64,000 nt of DNA from Bacteroidia bacterium (GTDB lineage Bacteria > Bacteroidota > Bacteroidia > AKYH767-A > OLB10): the NCBI GenBank assembly GCA_016788065.1, contig JAEUTI010000017.1:1-64000 (forward strand). The letters run 5' to 3'. Positions 8,415 through 17,450 of the stretch are shown piece by piece; within the stretch, counting starts at the first letter, position 1; every line of letters starts with the position of its first letter. Under the pieces are notes generated by a model. The model worked only from the letters and a program-made list of their open reading frames with translations. It was not told where the DNA came from and searched no databases. A program made the position numbers and the translations under genes.

Positions 8415-9380
8415 ATGAAAAGAATTATTCTCTGTTTTATTCTTTTGATATTTTTTTATTCCTGCAAAAAGGATGTGCCTTCCACTCCTTCTGTTCGTAT
8501 TCCGCTACCGGCAGGTACAACTATGAGAGACATTTCCATTCCTCAGAAAAATCATTGGGTTGTTTGCGGTAAACATCAGGATAAAGGAATTGTGCTTGTA
8601 AGCAAGGATGGCGGGGTTACCTGGTCGACTACCTATTTTTTGAATGAAATAAATACCATACAAATGCAGGATTCTTTGAATGGTGTTGCCGGAGATTCAG
8701 ATATTTTGCTTTATACTACTGCCAATGGTGGAATAAATTGGGAACAGTTCTACCCGGATATTTTTCCACTTTCAGTCAACCGCATATTAAGAAGTTCATG
8801 TTATGCTAATGCAACTACCGGTTTTGTTTGTGGTGGGAAAAATTTTGAAAATGGTGTCCTTTACCGGACAGATGACGGGGGCGAAAATTGGAACTTCACA
8901 GAATATAATCACGAATTACGAAGTATTGCTTTTGCAGATGAACTAAATGGAGTTATGGTTGGATACGGTGTTGTTTACAGAACAAGTGACAGCGGTCTAA
9001 ACTGGAATCTAACTCCGAATACCGGACTTTTTTATACCGGGATTGCATACAACATCAATTCTGGCTACTGGGCTTCAGCATTTGATGGCTCCATATTATA
9101 TTCTTCAAATAATGGCTTAAACTGGACTATAAAGAAAAAGGGCTCTACCTGGGATTCAGCTAACCGGGCTCTTAACTGTATCGCTGTTTCCTCCTCGGGA
9201 ACCATTGCCGCTGCGGGTCCAAATGGATATATTATCTGGTCTGATAATGAAGGAAATTCGTGGACAGAACGTTTGTGCTGTGAGCACAATGATATCCTTA
9301 GTCTGGAATGGATCAATGAGCAGCAATTGCTGGCAACCGCAAAAAATGGCGGACTTTATCTTATTGATATCAACAATTGA
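8415..9380 (+). CDS. Ycf48-like / BNR-repeat lipoprotein
   Basis: The 321-residue product has a lipoprotein signal ending in FYSC at 14-17. At least six Asp-box repeats of the form S/T-x-D-x-G-x-x-W are spaced around the chain: SKDGGVTW, TTANGGINW, TDDGGENW, TSDSGLNW, SSNNGLNW and SDNEGNSW. These turns belong to a six- or seven-bladed beta-propeller like that of the photosystem II assembly factor Ycf48 and of sialidases. No sialidase catalytic residues were recognised. It follows the subunit III gene with no gap, so it may act in oxidase assembly or simply be a surface propeller; the first is inference. Confidence 0.82.
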   Translation: MKRIILCFILLIFFYSCKKDVPSTPSVRIPLPAGTTMRDISIPQKNHWVVCGKHQDKGIVLVSKDGGVTWSTTYFLNEINTIQMQDSLNGVAGDSDILLYTTANGGINWEQFYPDIFPLSVNRILRSSCYANATTGFVCGGKNFENGVLYRTDDGGENWNFTEYNHELRSIAFADELNGVMVGYGVVYRTSDSGLNWNLTPNTGLFYTGIAYNINSGYWASAFDGSILYSSNNGLNWTIKKKGSTWDSANRALNCIAVSSSGTIAAAGPNGYIIWSDNEGNSWTERLCCEHNDILSLEWINEQQLLATAKNGGLYLIDINN

Positions 9381-9621
9381 AAATAATTTTCTGAATGCTT
9401 GATTTCCTTTGGGGAATTTTCAACTTTAATTACAGTCCCTAAATTTTTTCTTTTCTAAAAATTGAAATTGTTTCAAATTTCAACTCTATTAATACTAGCT
9501 ACTGATTTCAACTGCATCTACCCACTAAAGCTGTTCACTTACCAAATTTTTTACATCGGCTCTTTTTTTCATTTACGTTTACATTCAATTCTGCTTTTGT
9601 TGAACTTAAAACCATTTTTGC

Positions 9622-11211
9622 ATGAGAACTATTCTTCTGGCAATTTCTCTGTTGCAAATTTTGTGCACCAGTGCCACACTTGGTCAATCAACATGTAACA
9701 ATCCTACGAACCTTGATGTTTGCCCGAGTGTACTATTAACAAACGAAACAAACGCCGGCAAAGGCGATGATGCATTTGCTCCTTGCAATTTATTAGGTGA
9801 GGATGTAGTATACAAATTAAATGCACCGAATGGCGCACAAAGTATTTTCATTTCAATTCAAAATGCCAGTGGACCTTATTTTTTATTCTTAAGAGAATCG
9901 GATTGCATTACCGGTGTATGCCATGCAAGAAATAGCAATGCAGGAAATGGATCTTATGCTATTAATTTAACTAATCCTACAACCATCACAACATTATTCC
10001 TAACTATTGATGCAGCAACTTCTATCACATACGATCTATCCGTAGGAGCTGATACCGGTTCGGTATGGATAAGTCAACCAAATTTGTTAGGGAATTTACA
10101 ACTTGATTCCAGTGGTTGTGCTTCGCCGTTATTTAGTCCAGCAAAACCATTTTTCCAGGTTACTTACAATGGAGTACCGCAAGTAAATCCTATGACACTA
10201 GCACCTCTCGGAGTTCCTGGCAATTTGTGTGTCACTACATTTTTCAAAAACACTACTGGACTTCAAGGCGTAAAAGAATTTCAGTTTAAATTTAATCCTG
10301 CCGGATTTTCTTCGGTAACTGGACAACCATCATTTCCTGGCTATTACAATTTAGGAAGCTGGATCAGGTTTGGAGGTGGTGTTAACTGGAACTATATGTT
10401 CAGCGATATCGCACCTCTAAACAGGGGTGATTTTACAGGATTTCCAAACACATGCTTAGCTTATCAATTTTGCTTCACTATAATTCCCATCTCAAATGAT
10501 CCGCAACTTACCAATGTGGATGTGAAGATTTATAGCGATGGTTTTGGGGCTCCTGTAAATGGTTATTTAGCACTGGGTTGTTGCCCCGTACCGTTTACCA
10601 ATTGCATAGGCTCGGGGTTAGGTGCCACTTCCGCATCAGGTTCATTTGGTTTCGGCTTTGCAGATCCCGGTGGTTCACTTCCAATTGAGTTGTTAGATTT
10701 TACAGCTACAAATCTTGATGATGATGTAAAGGTTAACTGGTCTACAGCAACCGAAATAAACAACGATTATTTTCTGCTCCAAAGATCTCAGAACGGTTCA
10801 GATTGGGAAGAATTACAATTCATGGATGGTGCAGGAAATTCTACCTCCATTATCAATTATGAATTCATCGATACCAATCCATTGATAGGCACTTCGTTTT
10901 ATCGTTTGAAACAGGTTGACTACGACGGCAAGTGGTCGTTATCAGAAGTTGTTAAGATTAAAACCGGTAATGATCCGGAGGTTCTGATTTATCCTAATCC
11001 TGCAAAAGACTATATCATAGTTGAAAAGTATAATGCGGGCGATATCGTAATTTCTTTGCGTGACCTTACGGGACGTTTTTACCGGCTTTCTTCCAAAACC
11101 GAAGGGAACACTGAGAAGTTGCAATTGAATAACATGGCCTCAGGAATGTACTTTATAGTTATAGAATCGGATGGCGTTATCTTGAAAAATGAGAAAATAA
11201 TTATTCAATAA
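9622..11211 (+). CDS. Secreted protein with T9SS type A sorting domain
   Basis: The product has 529 residues with a signal peptide (about 1-22, ending TLGQS). The N-terminal 150 residues are Cys-containing and resemble pre-peptidase or adhesion-like beta domains. The middle is unrecognised and rich in Gly/Phe/Asn. At about 352-450 is the common module starting LPIELLDFTATNLDDDVKV and including YRLKQVDYDGKWSLS. The last 80 residues are a T9SS type A domain (VLIYPNPAKDYI to KNEKIIIQ), which directs export across the outer membrane and surface attachment. No catalytic domain is recognised. It is flanked by intergenic DNA on the left and converges with the gene at 11258. Confidence 0.82.
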   Translation: MRTILLAISLLQILCTSATLGQSTCNNPTNLDVCPSVLLTNETNAGKGDDAFAPCNLLGEDVVYKLNAPNGAQSIFISIQNASGPYFLFLRESDCITGVCHARNSNAGNGSYAINLTNPTTITTLFLTIDAATSITYDLSVGADTGSVWISQPNLLGNLQLDSSGCASPLFSPAKPFFQVTYNGVPQVNPMTLAPLGVPGNLCVTTFFKNTTGLQGVKEFQFKFNPAGFSSVTGQPSFPGYYNLGSWIRFGGGVNWNYMFSDIAPLNRGDFTGFPNTCLAYQFCFTIIPISNDPQLTNVDVKIYSDGFGAPVNGYLALGCCPVPFTNCIGSGLGATSASGSFGFGFADPGGSLPIELLDFTATNLDDDVKVNWSTATEINNDYFLLQRSQNGSDWEELQFMDGAGNSTSIINYEFIDTNPLIGTSFYRLKQVDYDGKWSLSEVVKIKTGNDPEVLIYPNPAKDYIIVEKYNAGDIVISLRDLTGRFYRLSSKTEGNTEKLQLNNMASGMYFIVIESDGVILKNEKIIIQ

Positions 11212-11257
11212 CTATTGCTAAGCTGTACAATCATTTACCGATGCAATTCTAACACAA

Positions 11258-12439
11258 TCAAAACTGATAACCGATTCCGGATTCCAGAAAATCGGCTTGA
11301 CCTAAGTTTGTCTTTATGTAAATTCCAGCAAACCAATTATTTTTTGGTGACAAAAAAGCATCTTTAGCATAATACTGAAATCCTAACCTGGCCGGTATCC
11401 ACACTTTCAATTTATCTTTAGTACCAGTGAGTTCATTACGTTCCAATCGATCCCTGTAAAAAGGATTGTACAGGTATATCCCTCCGTTAGTAACAATTGA
11501 AAAATGTCCCATAATAAATTCATGACCTAATACCATAGCTACAGCATAAGATTTACCGGCAGCATTGGATTCATAAAACTCCTGACTAACAATAAAATCA
11601 TAGACTCCTTTATTGTACCACCCTTCAATACCCAATGTAACTTTGTTAATGGGTGAAACCATCTTTGATAAAAATGCAGAAGTCAGAAATATAGGATACT
11701 TAGGCCCGTTGACCGGAGCAGTAGAGCTACCTTGCTCATTAACCCCTAATGCAACACGCACATTAAACTGAATCTTTTTGTTCAATGAATGAGATACCGA
11801 ATCTACCTGATTATTTTGTTGTTCAGATAATTTGAAACGGATTCCACCGCTAAGCACCGGCATATTCATCCCAACATTAGGCAGTTGAAAATGAGAATTG
11901 GAAGCATGTAAAATCGATATCCTGCCGATTAGATCAGTCTTTGGGTTTAAATTATAACCAATCATTACTTCTGCTGCAGCAAGGAATGTAAAACTGCTTC
12001 CAATTGCCACATTGGTATTGTTGGTTTGTTCATTATAAGGATTCGTAAAATAGGCACTGCCAAGCGATAACCTTGGACCCCAGAACAATTTTTTCAAGGG
12101 CTTATGCTTTTCAAATGAAAGCTCTGCCATCAATCCTGTAAAGTAACCCAGTTCATTATTATTACCCATCGAACCACCTGTGGCATACAAACTAAAAACC
12201 GGATTATTATAATATTTATGCCAGGGCTTATTGCCGAAAAACTTTTGAGAATACCTGAGCGAACCAACCAATGCCTGTTCATTTATCTCCGGAAAGTCAG
12301 GATAGTTCCGAATCATTCGCCCTCCTCCTGCTCCAACTTCTAATGCATTTTTAAACGTCTGTCCATACAGCTCCGCATTAGCCAGAAAAAATAAACTCAA
12401 TATTAAAAATATCCTCAGGCCGTTTTTGTGGATCAGCAT
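11258..12439 (-). CDS. PagL-like lipid A deacylase / acyloxyacyl hydrolase family barrel protein
   Basis: From the ATG at 12439 the product is 393 residues, beginning with a signal peptide (IFLILSLFFLANAELYGQ). A start at 12505 would add 22 residues before the signal, so the later ATG is preferred. The first half holds the PagL signature ILHASNSHFQLPNVGMN, with H178 and S180 as the probable catalytic pair, followed by a GG-containing beta strand. PagL is an outer-membrane barrel that removes a fatty acid from lipid A. This protein is about twice PagL length, with a second set of beta strands in the C-terminal half, as in other Bacteroidota members. It is the last gene of the DUF1599-tpiA unit, 97 bases after tpiA. 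Confidence 0.78.
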   Translation of the reverse strand: MLIHKNGLRIFLILSLFFLANAELYGQTFKNALEVGAGGGRMIRNYPDFPEINEQALVGSLRYSQKFFGNKPWHKYYNNPVFSLYATGGSMGNNNELGYFTGLMAELSFEKHKPLKKLFWGPRLSLGSAYFTNPYNEQTNNTNVAIGSSFTFLAAAEVMIGYNLNPKTDLIGRISILHASNSHFQLPNVGMNMPVLSGGIRFKLSEQQNNQVDSVSHSLNKKIQFNVRVALGVNEQGSSTAPVNGPKYPIFLTSAFLSKMVSPINKVTLGIEGWYNKGVYDFIVSQEFYESNAAGKSYAVAMVLGHEFIMGHFSIVTNGGIYLYNPFYRDRLERNELTGTKDKLKVWIPARLGFQYYAKDAFLSPKNNWFAGIYIKTNLGQADFLESGIGYQF

Positions 12440-12536
12440 TTTCACATAGCTATAACACCCATCGGAAATTAACTTTTCTGAATTCACGTGGCTGTATTCT
12501 ATCATCAGCTGATATGCTATTTTATTGGGACAGAGC

Positions 12537-13298
12537 TTAGCTAAAACTCTTAATAATATTCACAAAACTTCTTGACTTTAAAGAAGCACCTCCTATGAGT
12601 CCTCCATCAACATCCGGTAGTGCAAACAATTCCGTTGCATTATTTTCATTGCAGCTGCCACCATACAAAATTGAAACAGCTTGTGCAATTGCATCACCGT
12701 AACGGTTACTTATTTTGCCACGAATGAATGCATGCATTTCCTGAGCTTGTGCGGGAGAGGCAGTCTTGCCTGTACCAATCGCCCAAACCGGTTCATAGGC
12801 AATAATCACTTTTGAAAATAAGGTGTCTGGAAGAATAAACAGACCTTCCTCCAGTTGACTGAATACCGTCTCTTCATGTTTTCCGGATTCTCTTTCAGGT
12901 AATGTTTCCCCGACACAAAAAATAGGTGTCAGGTGGTGATCGAGTGCCAGTTGAGTTTTTTTGGCAAGAAGCGCATTATCTTCATTAAAATAAGCTCTTC
13001 GTTCAGAGTGACCTATGAGAACAAAGTTTGCTCCAACAGAATGAATCATAGGCGCTGAAACTTCACCAGTATATGCTCCTGAAACTTCTGATGCACAATT
13101 TTGAGCAGCCACACCTATACCGGTTCCATTCAACAATTGTGCAACAGCGCCAATATGTACAAAGGGCGGAGCTAAAATAACTTTGACAGCAGAAATCTGC
13201 TCGTTTTTCAACATTCCGGAAACTTCAGTAGCAAGACTGAATGCTTCTTCCCTGTTCGTATTCATTTTCCAGTTACCGGCAACAATTTTAGTTCTCAT
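12537..13298 (-). CDS. tpiA: Triosephosphate isomerase
   Basis: The enzyme interconverts dihydroxyacetone phosphate and glyceraldehyde 3-phosphate in glycolysis and gluconeogenesis. The 253 residues are standard. Catalytic residues are visible: K11 in GNWKMN, H97 in IGHSERR and E169 in AYEPVWAIGTGK. The mobile loop and the phosphate-binding ILYGGS and GGLIGGASL follow. It sits between the OppB-type permease and the PagL-like gene in a leftward operon, an arrangement near DUF1599 and DoxX that recurs in Bacteroidota. Confidence 0.98.
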   Translation of the reverse strand: MRTKIVAGNWKMNTNREEAFSLATEVSGMLKNEQISAVKVILAPPFVHIGAVAQLLNGTGIGVAAQNCASEVSGAYTGEVSAPMIHSVGANFVLIGHSERRAYFNEDNALLAKKTQLALDHHLTPIFCVGETLPERESGKHEETVFSQLEEGLFILPDTLFSKVIIAYEPVWAIGTGKTASPAQAQEMHAFIRGKISNRYGDAIAQAVSILYGGSCNENNATELFALPDVDGGLIGGASLKSRSFVNIIKSFS

Positions 13299-13330
13299 TC
13301 AAAAGAAATTTAAATATCAATTAAAATAAA

Positions 13331-14407
13331 TCATGAAACCCTGATTCTTGGGTCAAGCACTCCATAGAGCAAATCTACTATAAGATTTATAATTACAAAA
13401 AACACGGACACAATCAAAACTGCACCCATCACAACCGGAAAATCATAAGTTTCCAAACTATCAACAGTGACTTTTCCAATTCCTTTCCATCCAAAAATAT
13501 ATTCTATAAAGACTGCTCCGGCCAGCAATGATCCAAACCATCCGGAAACGGCGGTCAGTACCGGATTTAGTGCATTCCGAAGGGCATGACGCAGGATTAC
13601 AACCTGTTTCGATAGTCCTTTAGCTTTTGCAGTTCGAATATAGTCCTGTGATAACACATCCAACATAGAGCTTCTGGTAAGCTGAACGATCACAGATAAT
13701 GGTCTAATTCCTAGTGTAAAAGCAGGCAGCAATAAATTTTTCACTTCCAGCACCATCCCATCAAAAGGGTCAATGCGATAAAGACTTCCGGTCATATTGA
13801 GTCCGGTTATATCAGCCCAAACAAATCCGAATAGCCAGGCAATAATAATTCCGGCAAAAAACGATGGAACTGCCATTCCGAAGACTGCAAGTACATTTAT
13901 CAGATGATCAATAATACGGTTTTTATATAAAGCAGCAAGTATACCCAGTGCAATTCCTGCTACAGCAGCAAAAAGTAAAGCTGCAATTGCAAGTATTACA
14001 GTTCCCGGCAAAGCATCTTTTATTATTTCTGAAACTTCTTGTCTGGTTTGATACGACCGTCTCAGATAGGGACTTTTAACCATCAAAGCTTTACTGCCAA
14101 GAGGTAAAATGGTAAACATACTTCCATAACGGGATTCATCGGCAAACCAAACCGATGCCTTATTTTCAGTATCGTGAAAAGAAAGTGGCGACAAATCATT
14201 TACATACATGGCAAACTGCACTACCATGGGTTTATCGCGCCCCAGTTCCCGATTGATGTTTTCAATGCTGGATATATCAGCCCGCTGACCTAACATCATT
14301 CGGGCAGGATCACCCGGCAAAATATTGAATAGAAAAAATACAACAGTAACAACACCGGCAATTACCAGCAGGCCATACCAAAACTTCCTAGCCAGAAAAC
14401 CGATCAT
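13331..14407 (-). CDS. ABC transporter permease, DppB/OppB type
   Basis: The product has 358 residues. It has an N-terminal helix, a periplasmic insert of about 100 residues, and a five-helix permease domain from about 130. The ATPase-contacting EAA-like loop contains YIRTAKAKGLSKQVVILRHA and ALNPVLT. GDPARMMLGQRAD at about 32-44 is the usual DppB/OppB N-terminal motif. Such permeases import peptides or nickel together with a DppC partner, two ATPases and a binding protein. None of these is adjacent; an OppA-type lipoprotein lies 11 kb away at 25314. It is part of the DUF1599 - DoxX - permease - tpiA operon. Confidence 0.9.
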   Translation of the reverse strand: MIGFLARKFWYGLLVIAGVVTVVFFLFNILPGDPARMMLGQRADISSIENINRELGRDKPMVVQFAMYVNDLSPLSFHDTENKASVWFADESRYGSMFTILPLGSKALMVKSPYLRRSYQTRQEVSEIIKDALPGTVILAIAALLFAAVAGIALGILAALYKNRIIDHLINVLAVFGMAVPSFFAGIIIAWLFGFVWADITGLNMTGSLYRIDPFDGMVLEVKNLLLPAFTLGIRPLSVIVQLTRSSMLDVLSQDYIRTAKAKGLSKQVVILRHALRNALNPVLTAVSGWFGSLLAGAVFIEYIFGWKGIGKVTVDSLETYDFPVVMGAVLIVSVFFVIINLIVDLLYGVLDPRIRVS

Positions 14408-14426
14408 CGTGATGGTATGATTAGGC

Positions 14427-15686
14427 TCACTTGAGTTTGTGTTTGCTGTTCACTTCGTCCCATGTAGGCCAATCGTGATGATGCCACATATCAACTACAG
14501 TTCCTTTTTTTAACAATACCAGACCTGGATTTGACCTGATGATTGTCTTCAAAGTTGTTGCATCGCAGTAATAGTAATCAAACATCGATTGATATTCATG
14601 TCTGATTTTATCCGTTTCTTCAGGTGCCGTTGAAGTGAGTCCGAAAAACGGAATTTTATTTTCATCACACTTTGCAACCAAAGCATTCACTTCATTCTGC
14701 ACTTTATCACAGGTCTTAGTTAAGTCATAAGCTACCAGCATGAACGAATAGCCTTCCCGAACCAAAAAGTCTTCGGTATACTCAGAACCATTGGCATCGG
14801 TTATGGTGAAATCATGAATTGGCGGGACATATCCTTTTTTAATAACCTTATCGATCCGGTCTACAAACTCATATTTATCTAAATCCTCAGGTAGTTGCTC
14901 AGGAGTAAATTCGAAGTCCTTGCCATCTTTTTTATACTGAAACACCATCAGTATGCTGTCTTTAGGAGCTCCTTCCGGAATCGTCATTCCATCCAGAATA
15001 TTTTTACCAATAGCATAAGGTCTGAAATCTTTGATTGGAAGGTGATTCAAGCAATGATAAGTAAAATAGGAAGTAATTATACCTGATAATCCCAAAACAA
15101 TCGTGTTCGGAATGGAAGGCAATACTTGCTTAAGCATCACAGTTGCAAAAAGGAGACCTGCCGAAAACCAGAATGGAAATGACCAGTTGATTACCACGAA
15201 ACTGAAGAAGGCTATAAGCACAAGTGAAAGTCCGGCATTCACCATATCAGATTTCATATCGCCATGCTTAATATTTTTTCTTTCGAAGAATATAAAGAGT
15301 GTTAGTACCAGCAATACCAGATCTTTGGTAAACGATTCCCAGGGTGTAAGTTTCAAAGCATCTCCGAAGCATCCGCAATCGGTTACCTTATTGAAATAAG
15401 CGGAATAGAATGTCAGGAATGTGAAAAACACGATCATTAATAAGAGCAGCCACGACACGGTTACCATTCTGGTTCCAAATATTACGGCAACCCCTAAAAT
15501 AACTTCTAAAATGCAGACAAAAGCAGCAAGCAAGAGAGCATATTCGCTCATCCAGGGAGTGTTGAATACGGTAAAATATTCTTCGAGTTTATAAGAAAAA
15601 CCCAGGGTGTCGTTTGCTTTAATGAGGCCGGAAACGATGAACAGTGCTCCTACCAGAATTCTGGAAATCCAGCTTAATTGTTTCAT
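14427..15686 (-). CDS. BT_3928-type DoxX/MauE membrane protein with thioredoxin-like C-terminus
   Basis: The 419-residue protein starts with a four-helix DoxX/MauE-like unit (residues 1-135; FIVSGLIKANDTLGFSYKLEE and DCGCFGDALKLTPWESFTKD). Three more helices follow to about 210. The C-terminal 200 residues are soluble and probably thioredoxin-fold-like (FMLVAYDLTKTCDKV, NPGLVLLKKGTVVDMWHH) but show no CxxC. The DCGCFG cysteines could handle thiol electrons as in MauE and VKOR-like proteins; this is inference. It lies directly after DUF1599 (13-base gap) and before the permease, the order commonly seen in Bacteroidota. Confidence 0.85.
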   Translation of the reverse strand: MKQLSWISRILVGALFIVSGLIKANDTLGFSYKLEEYFTVFNTPWMSEYALLLAAFVCILEVILGVAVIFGTRMVTVSWLLLLMIVFFTFLTFYSAYFNKVTDCGCFGDALKLTPWESFTKDLVLLVLTLFIFFERKNIKHGDMKSDMVNAGLSLVLIAFFSFVVINWSFPFWFSAGLLFATVMLKQVLPSIPNTIVLGLSGIITSYFTYHCLNHLPIKDFRPYAIGKNILDGMTIPEGAPKDSILMVFQYKKDGKDFEFTPEQLPEDLDKYEFVDRIDKVIKKGYVPPIHDFTITDANGSEYTEDFLVREGYSFMLVAYDLTKTCDKVQNEVNALVAKCDENKIPFFGLTSTAPEETDKIRHEYQSMFDYYYCDATTLKTIIRSNPGLVLLKKGTVVDMWHHHDWPTWDEVNSKHKLK

Positions 15687-15699
15687 ATCTGAATCAGTT

Positions 15700-16254
15700 T
15701 TATTTTGGTTCTTGTAACTTGATTAATGCAAATACCGAGTAGTTTATAATATCGTAATAGTTGGCATCTATGCCTTCCGAAATAAGGGTTGCCCCATTAT
15801 TGTCTTCAATCTGTTTAACGCGAAGTAGTTTCATCAGAATCAAATCTGTGATAGAACTGACACGCATTTTTCGCCAGGCTTCACCATAATCATGGTTTTT
15901 GTCTTCCATGAGTGACCTTGCGGCTTTAATATGCTTCTCAAACAAATCTGCAGCCTCCTGGTTTCCTAAATCCGGTTTATCTGATATTCCAAGCTCATTT
16001 TGAATGAGAGCTATGATCGCATAATTGATAATTCCCTTGTATTCAGAGGCAATCCCCTCCTCAATTTTTTGGGTACCTTTTTCTTCTATACTTCTGATTC
16101 TTTGCGCTTTAATGAACATTTGATCCGTAATGGAGCTCAGCCGAAGGATTCTCCAGGCGCTGCCATAGTCTTTCATCTTGGCAGTAAATATATATTTGCA
16201 CTCCGAAACGGCCTGATCAAATTGAGCAACTGTTAGTGCAGGTTTGTTCTCCAT
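15700..16254 (-). CDS. DUF1599 protein with internal duplication
   Basis: From the ATG at 16254 the product is 184 residues and starts MENKPALT, the family's usual length. Starts at 16272 or 16308 are possible, but a -7-like element overlaps 16308. The chain contains two copies of one unit. Each copy has K-x-x-DYG-x-AWR-x-x-R-x-SSITD, then R-x-x-x-IE, EGI, Y-x-x-IINY and ALI, near residues 25-90 and 110-180. The repeated acidic and His/Tyr-rich pattern resembles all-alpha nucleotide hydrolases such as MazG, though that link is only a suspicion. It is divergent from folP and heads the leftward operon with DoxX and tpiA. Confidence 0.85.
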   Translation of the reverse strand: MENKPALTVAQFDQAVSECKYIFTAKMKDYGSAWRILRLSSITDQMFIKAQRIRSIEEKGTQKIEEGIASEYKGIINYAIIALIQNELGISDKPDLGNQEAADLFEKHIKAARSLMEDKNHDYGEAWRKMRVSSITDLILMKLLRVKQIEDNNGATLISEGIDANYYDIINYSVFALIKLQEPK

Positions 16255-16334
16255 GGTTAATGTTGTGTTCATTGGCTGTAAATGAATTCGCCCTGTTTCA
16301 GAGCGCAAAATAGTTTAAACTAAATGTATTTCAG

Positions 16335-17207
16335 ATGAATAATTTTCAGGAATCCCTGCCTCCGATCATCAATGGCCCAATTATGTTGAATTGTAAAGGC
16401 CAATTGATCAATCTCGACGAACCTAAAATAATGGGAATCCTGAATGTAACACCCGATTCTTTCTATGATGGTGGCAAATTTACCGAAGAAAAGGCAATTA
16501 TTGAAAGGGTTCAGCAAATGGTTTTCCACGGTGCTACGTTCATTGATATTGGTGCTCAATCAACTCGTCAGGGAGCAGTAATTATTGAAGAAAAAGAAGA
16601 AATTGCCCGATTAATACCAGCTATTAAACTGATTATCAAAAACTTCCCGGAAATTCTCATTTCTGCCGATACTCTGAGATGTGAGGTTGCTAAACAAGCT
16701 GTTGATGCCGGCGCTTCGTTAATAAATGATGTTTCAGGTGGTGATCATGACCCGGCTATGTTCGACTTTATTGCCCAGTCACGAATTCCTTATATTTTGA
16801 TGCACATGCAAGGCACACCGGAAACCATGCAAACGAATCCGGAATATGATGATGTCGTTCCCGATATTTATTCAATATTGCTGCAAAAAGTCACAGCGTT
16901 GAGACGAAAAGGTGTGAAAGATATTATCCTTGACCCCGGATTTGGATTCGGTAAAACAGTGGCTCATAATTTCAAATTGCTAAAAATGCTCGGCTTTTTT
17001 AGGAACTCCGGCTGTCCGGTACTTGCAGGAATTTCAAGGAAATCGATGATTTGTAAAACCTTGCAGGTAAACCCGGTTAATGCACTCAATGGCACTACTG
17101 CGCTTCATATGGCAGCTTTAATGAATGGCGCTTCCATTCTAAGGGTACACGATGTAAAAGAAGCTGCTGAAGTAGTGAAGCTGTATCTTGCCTACCAAAA
17201 CAGTTAA
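16335..17207 (+). CDS. folP: Dihydropteroate synthase
   Basis: The enzyme joins 6-hydroxymethyl-dihydropterin pyrophosphate with p-aminobenzoate in folate synthesis and is the sulfonamide target. The 290 residues include the pyrophosphate loop MGILNVTPDSFYDGG, DIGAQSTRQGA, DPGFGFGKT, AGISRKSM and the C-terminal LRVHDVKEA. An internal ATG at 16383 would trim 16 residues and is an alternative start. It diverges from the DUF1599 operon, and its stop is directly followed by the end of xseB on the other strand. Confidence 0.97.
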   Translation: MNNFQESLPPIINGPIMLNCKGQLINLDEPKIMGILNVTPDSFYDGGKFTEEKAIIERVQQMVFHGATFIDIGAQSTRQGAVIIEEKEEIARLIPAIKLIIKNFPEILISADTLRCEVAKQAVDAGASLINDVSGGDHDPAMFDFIAQSRIPYILMHMQGTPETMQTNPEYDDVVPDIYSILLQKVTALRRKGVKDIILDPGFGFGKTVAHNFKLLKMLGFFRNSGCPVLAGISRKSMICKTLQVNPVNALNGTTALHMAALMNGASILRVHDVKEAAEVVKLYLAYQNS

Positions 17208-17450
17208 TTATTTCTCCTCTTCGTTATCCTCTAAACCGGAAAGCAGCTTCTTCACTTCTTCATCAGTTTGTCGCAATTTTGTCTTGCACAAATTGATAAG
17301 AAACAGAGCTCTCTTAACTCTTTCAGAAAGCACATCAATATCTGTATTGCCCTCTTCTATTTCTTCGAGAATGGCTTCCAGTTCATTCACTGCATCCTGA
17401 TAGCTTATATCTTCACTTCCCTTTGACTTCGCTTTCGATGGTTCCTTCAT
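17208..17450 (-). CDS. xseB: Exodeoxyribonuclease VII small subunit
   Basis: The 80-residue protein has the XseB core YQDAVNELEAILEEIEEGNTD near 22-42, followed by a second helix ending in CKTKLRQTDEEV. Several small subunits bind each XseA, and the complex degrades single-stranded DNA. The gene overlaps the 3' end of xseA by 38 bases and ends one base from the folP stop on the opposite strand. Confidence 0.95.
   Translation of the reverse strand: MKEPSKAKSKGSEDISYQDAVNELEAILEEIEEGNTDIDVLSERVKRALFLINLCKTKLRQTDEEVKKLLSGLEDNEEEK

Noticed and set aside
9613-9620. CATTTTTG as a -7 box of the T9SS gene
   Set aside because: It ends one base before the ATG, has a mismatch and no -33 element, so it would leave no room for a transcription start.
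9462-9698. 78-codon open frame before the T9SS gene at 9622
   Set aside because: It runs into the T9SS gene in another frame and looks like translated AT-rich intergenic DNA.
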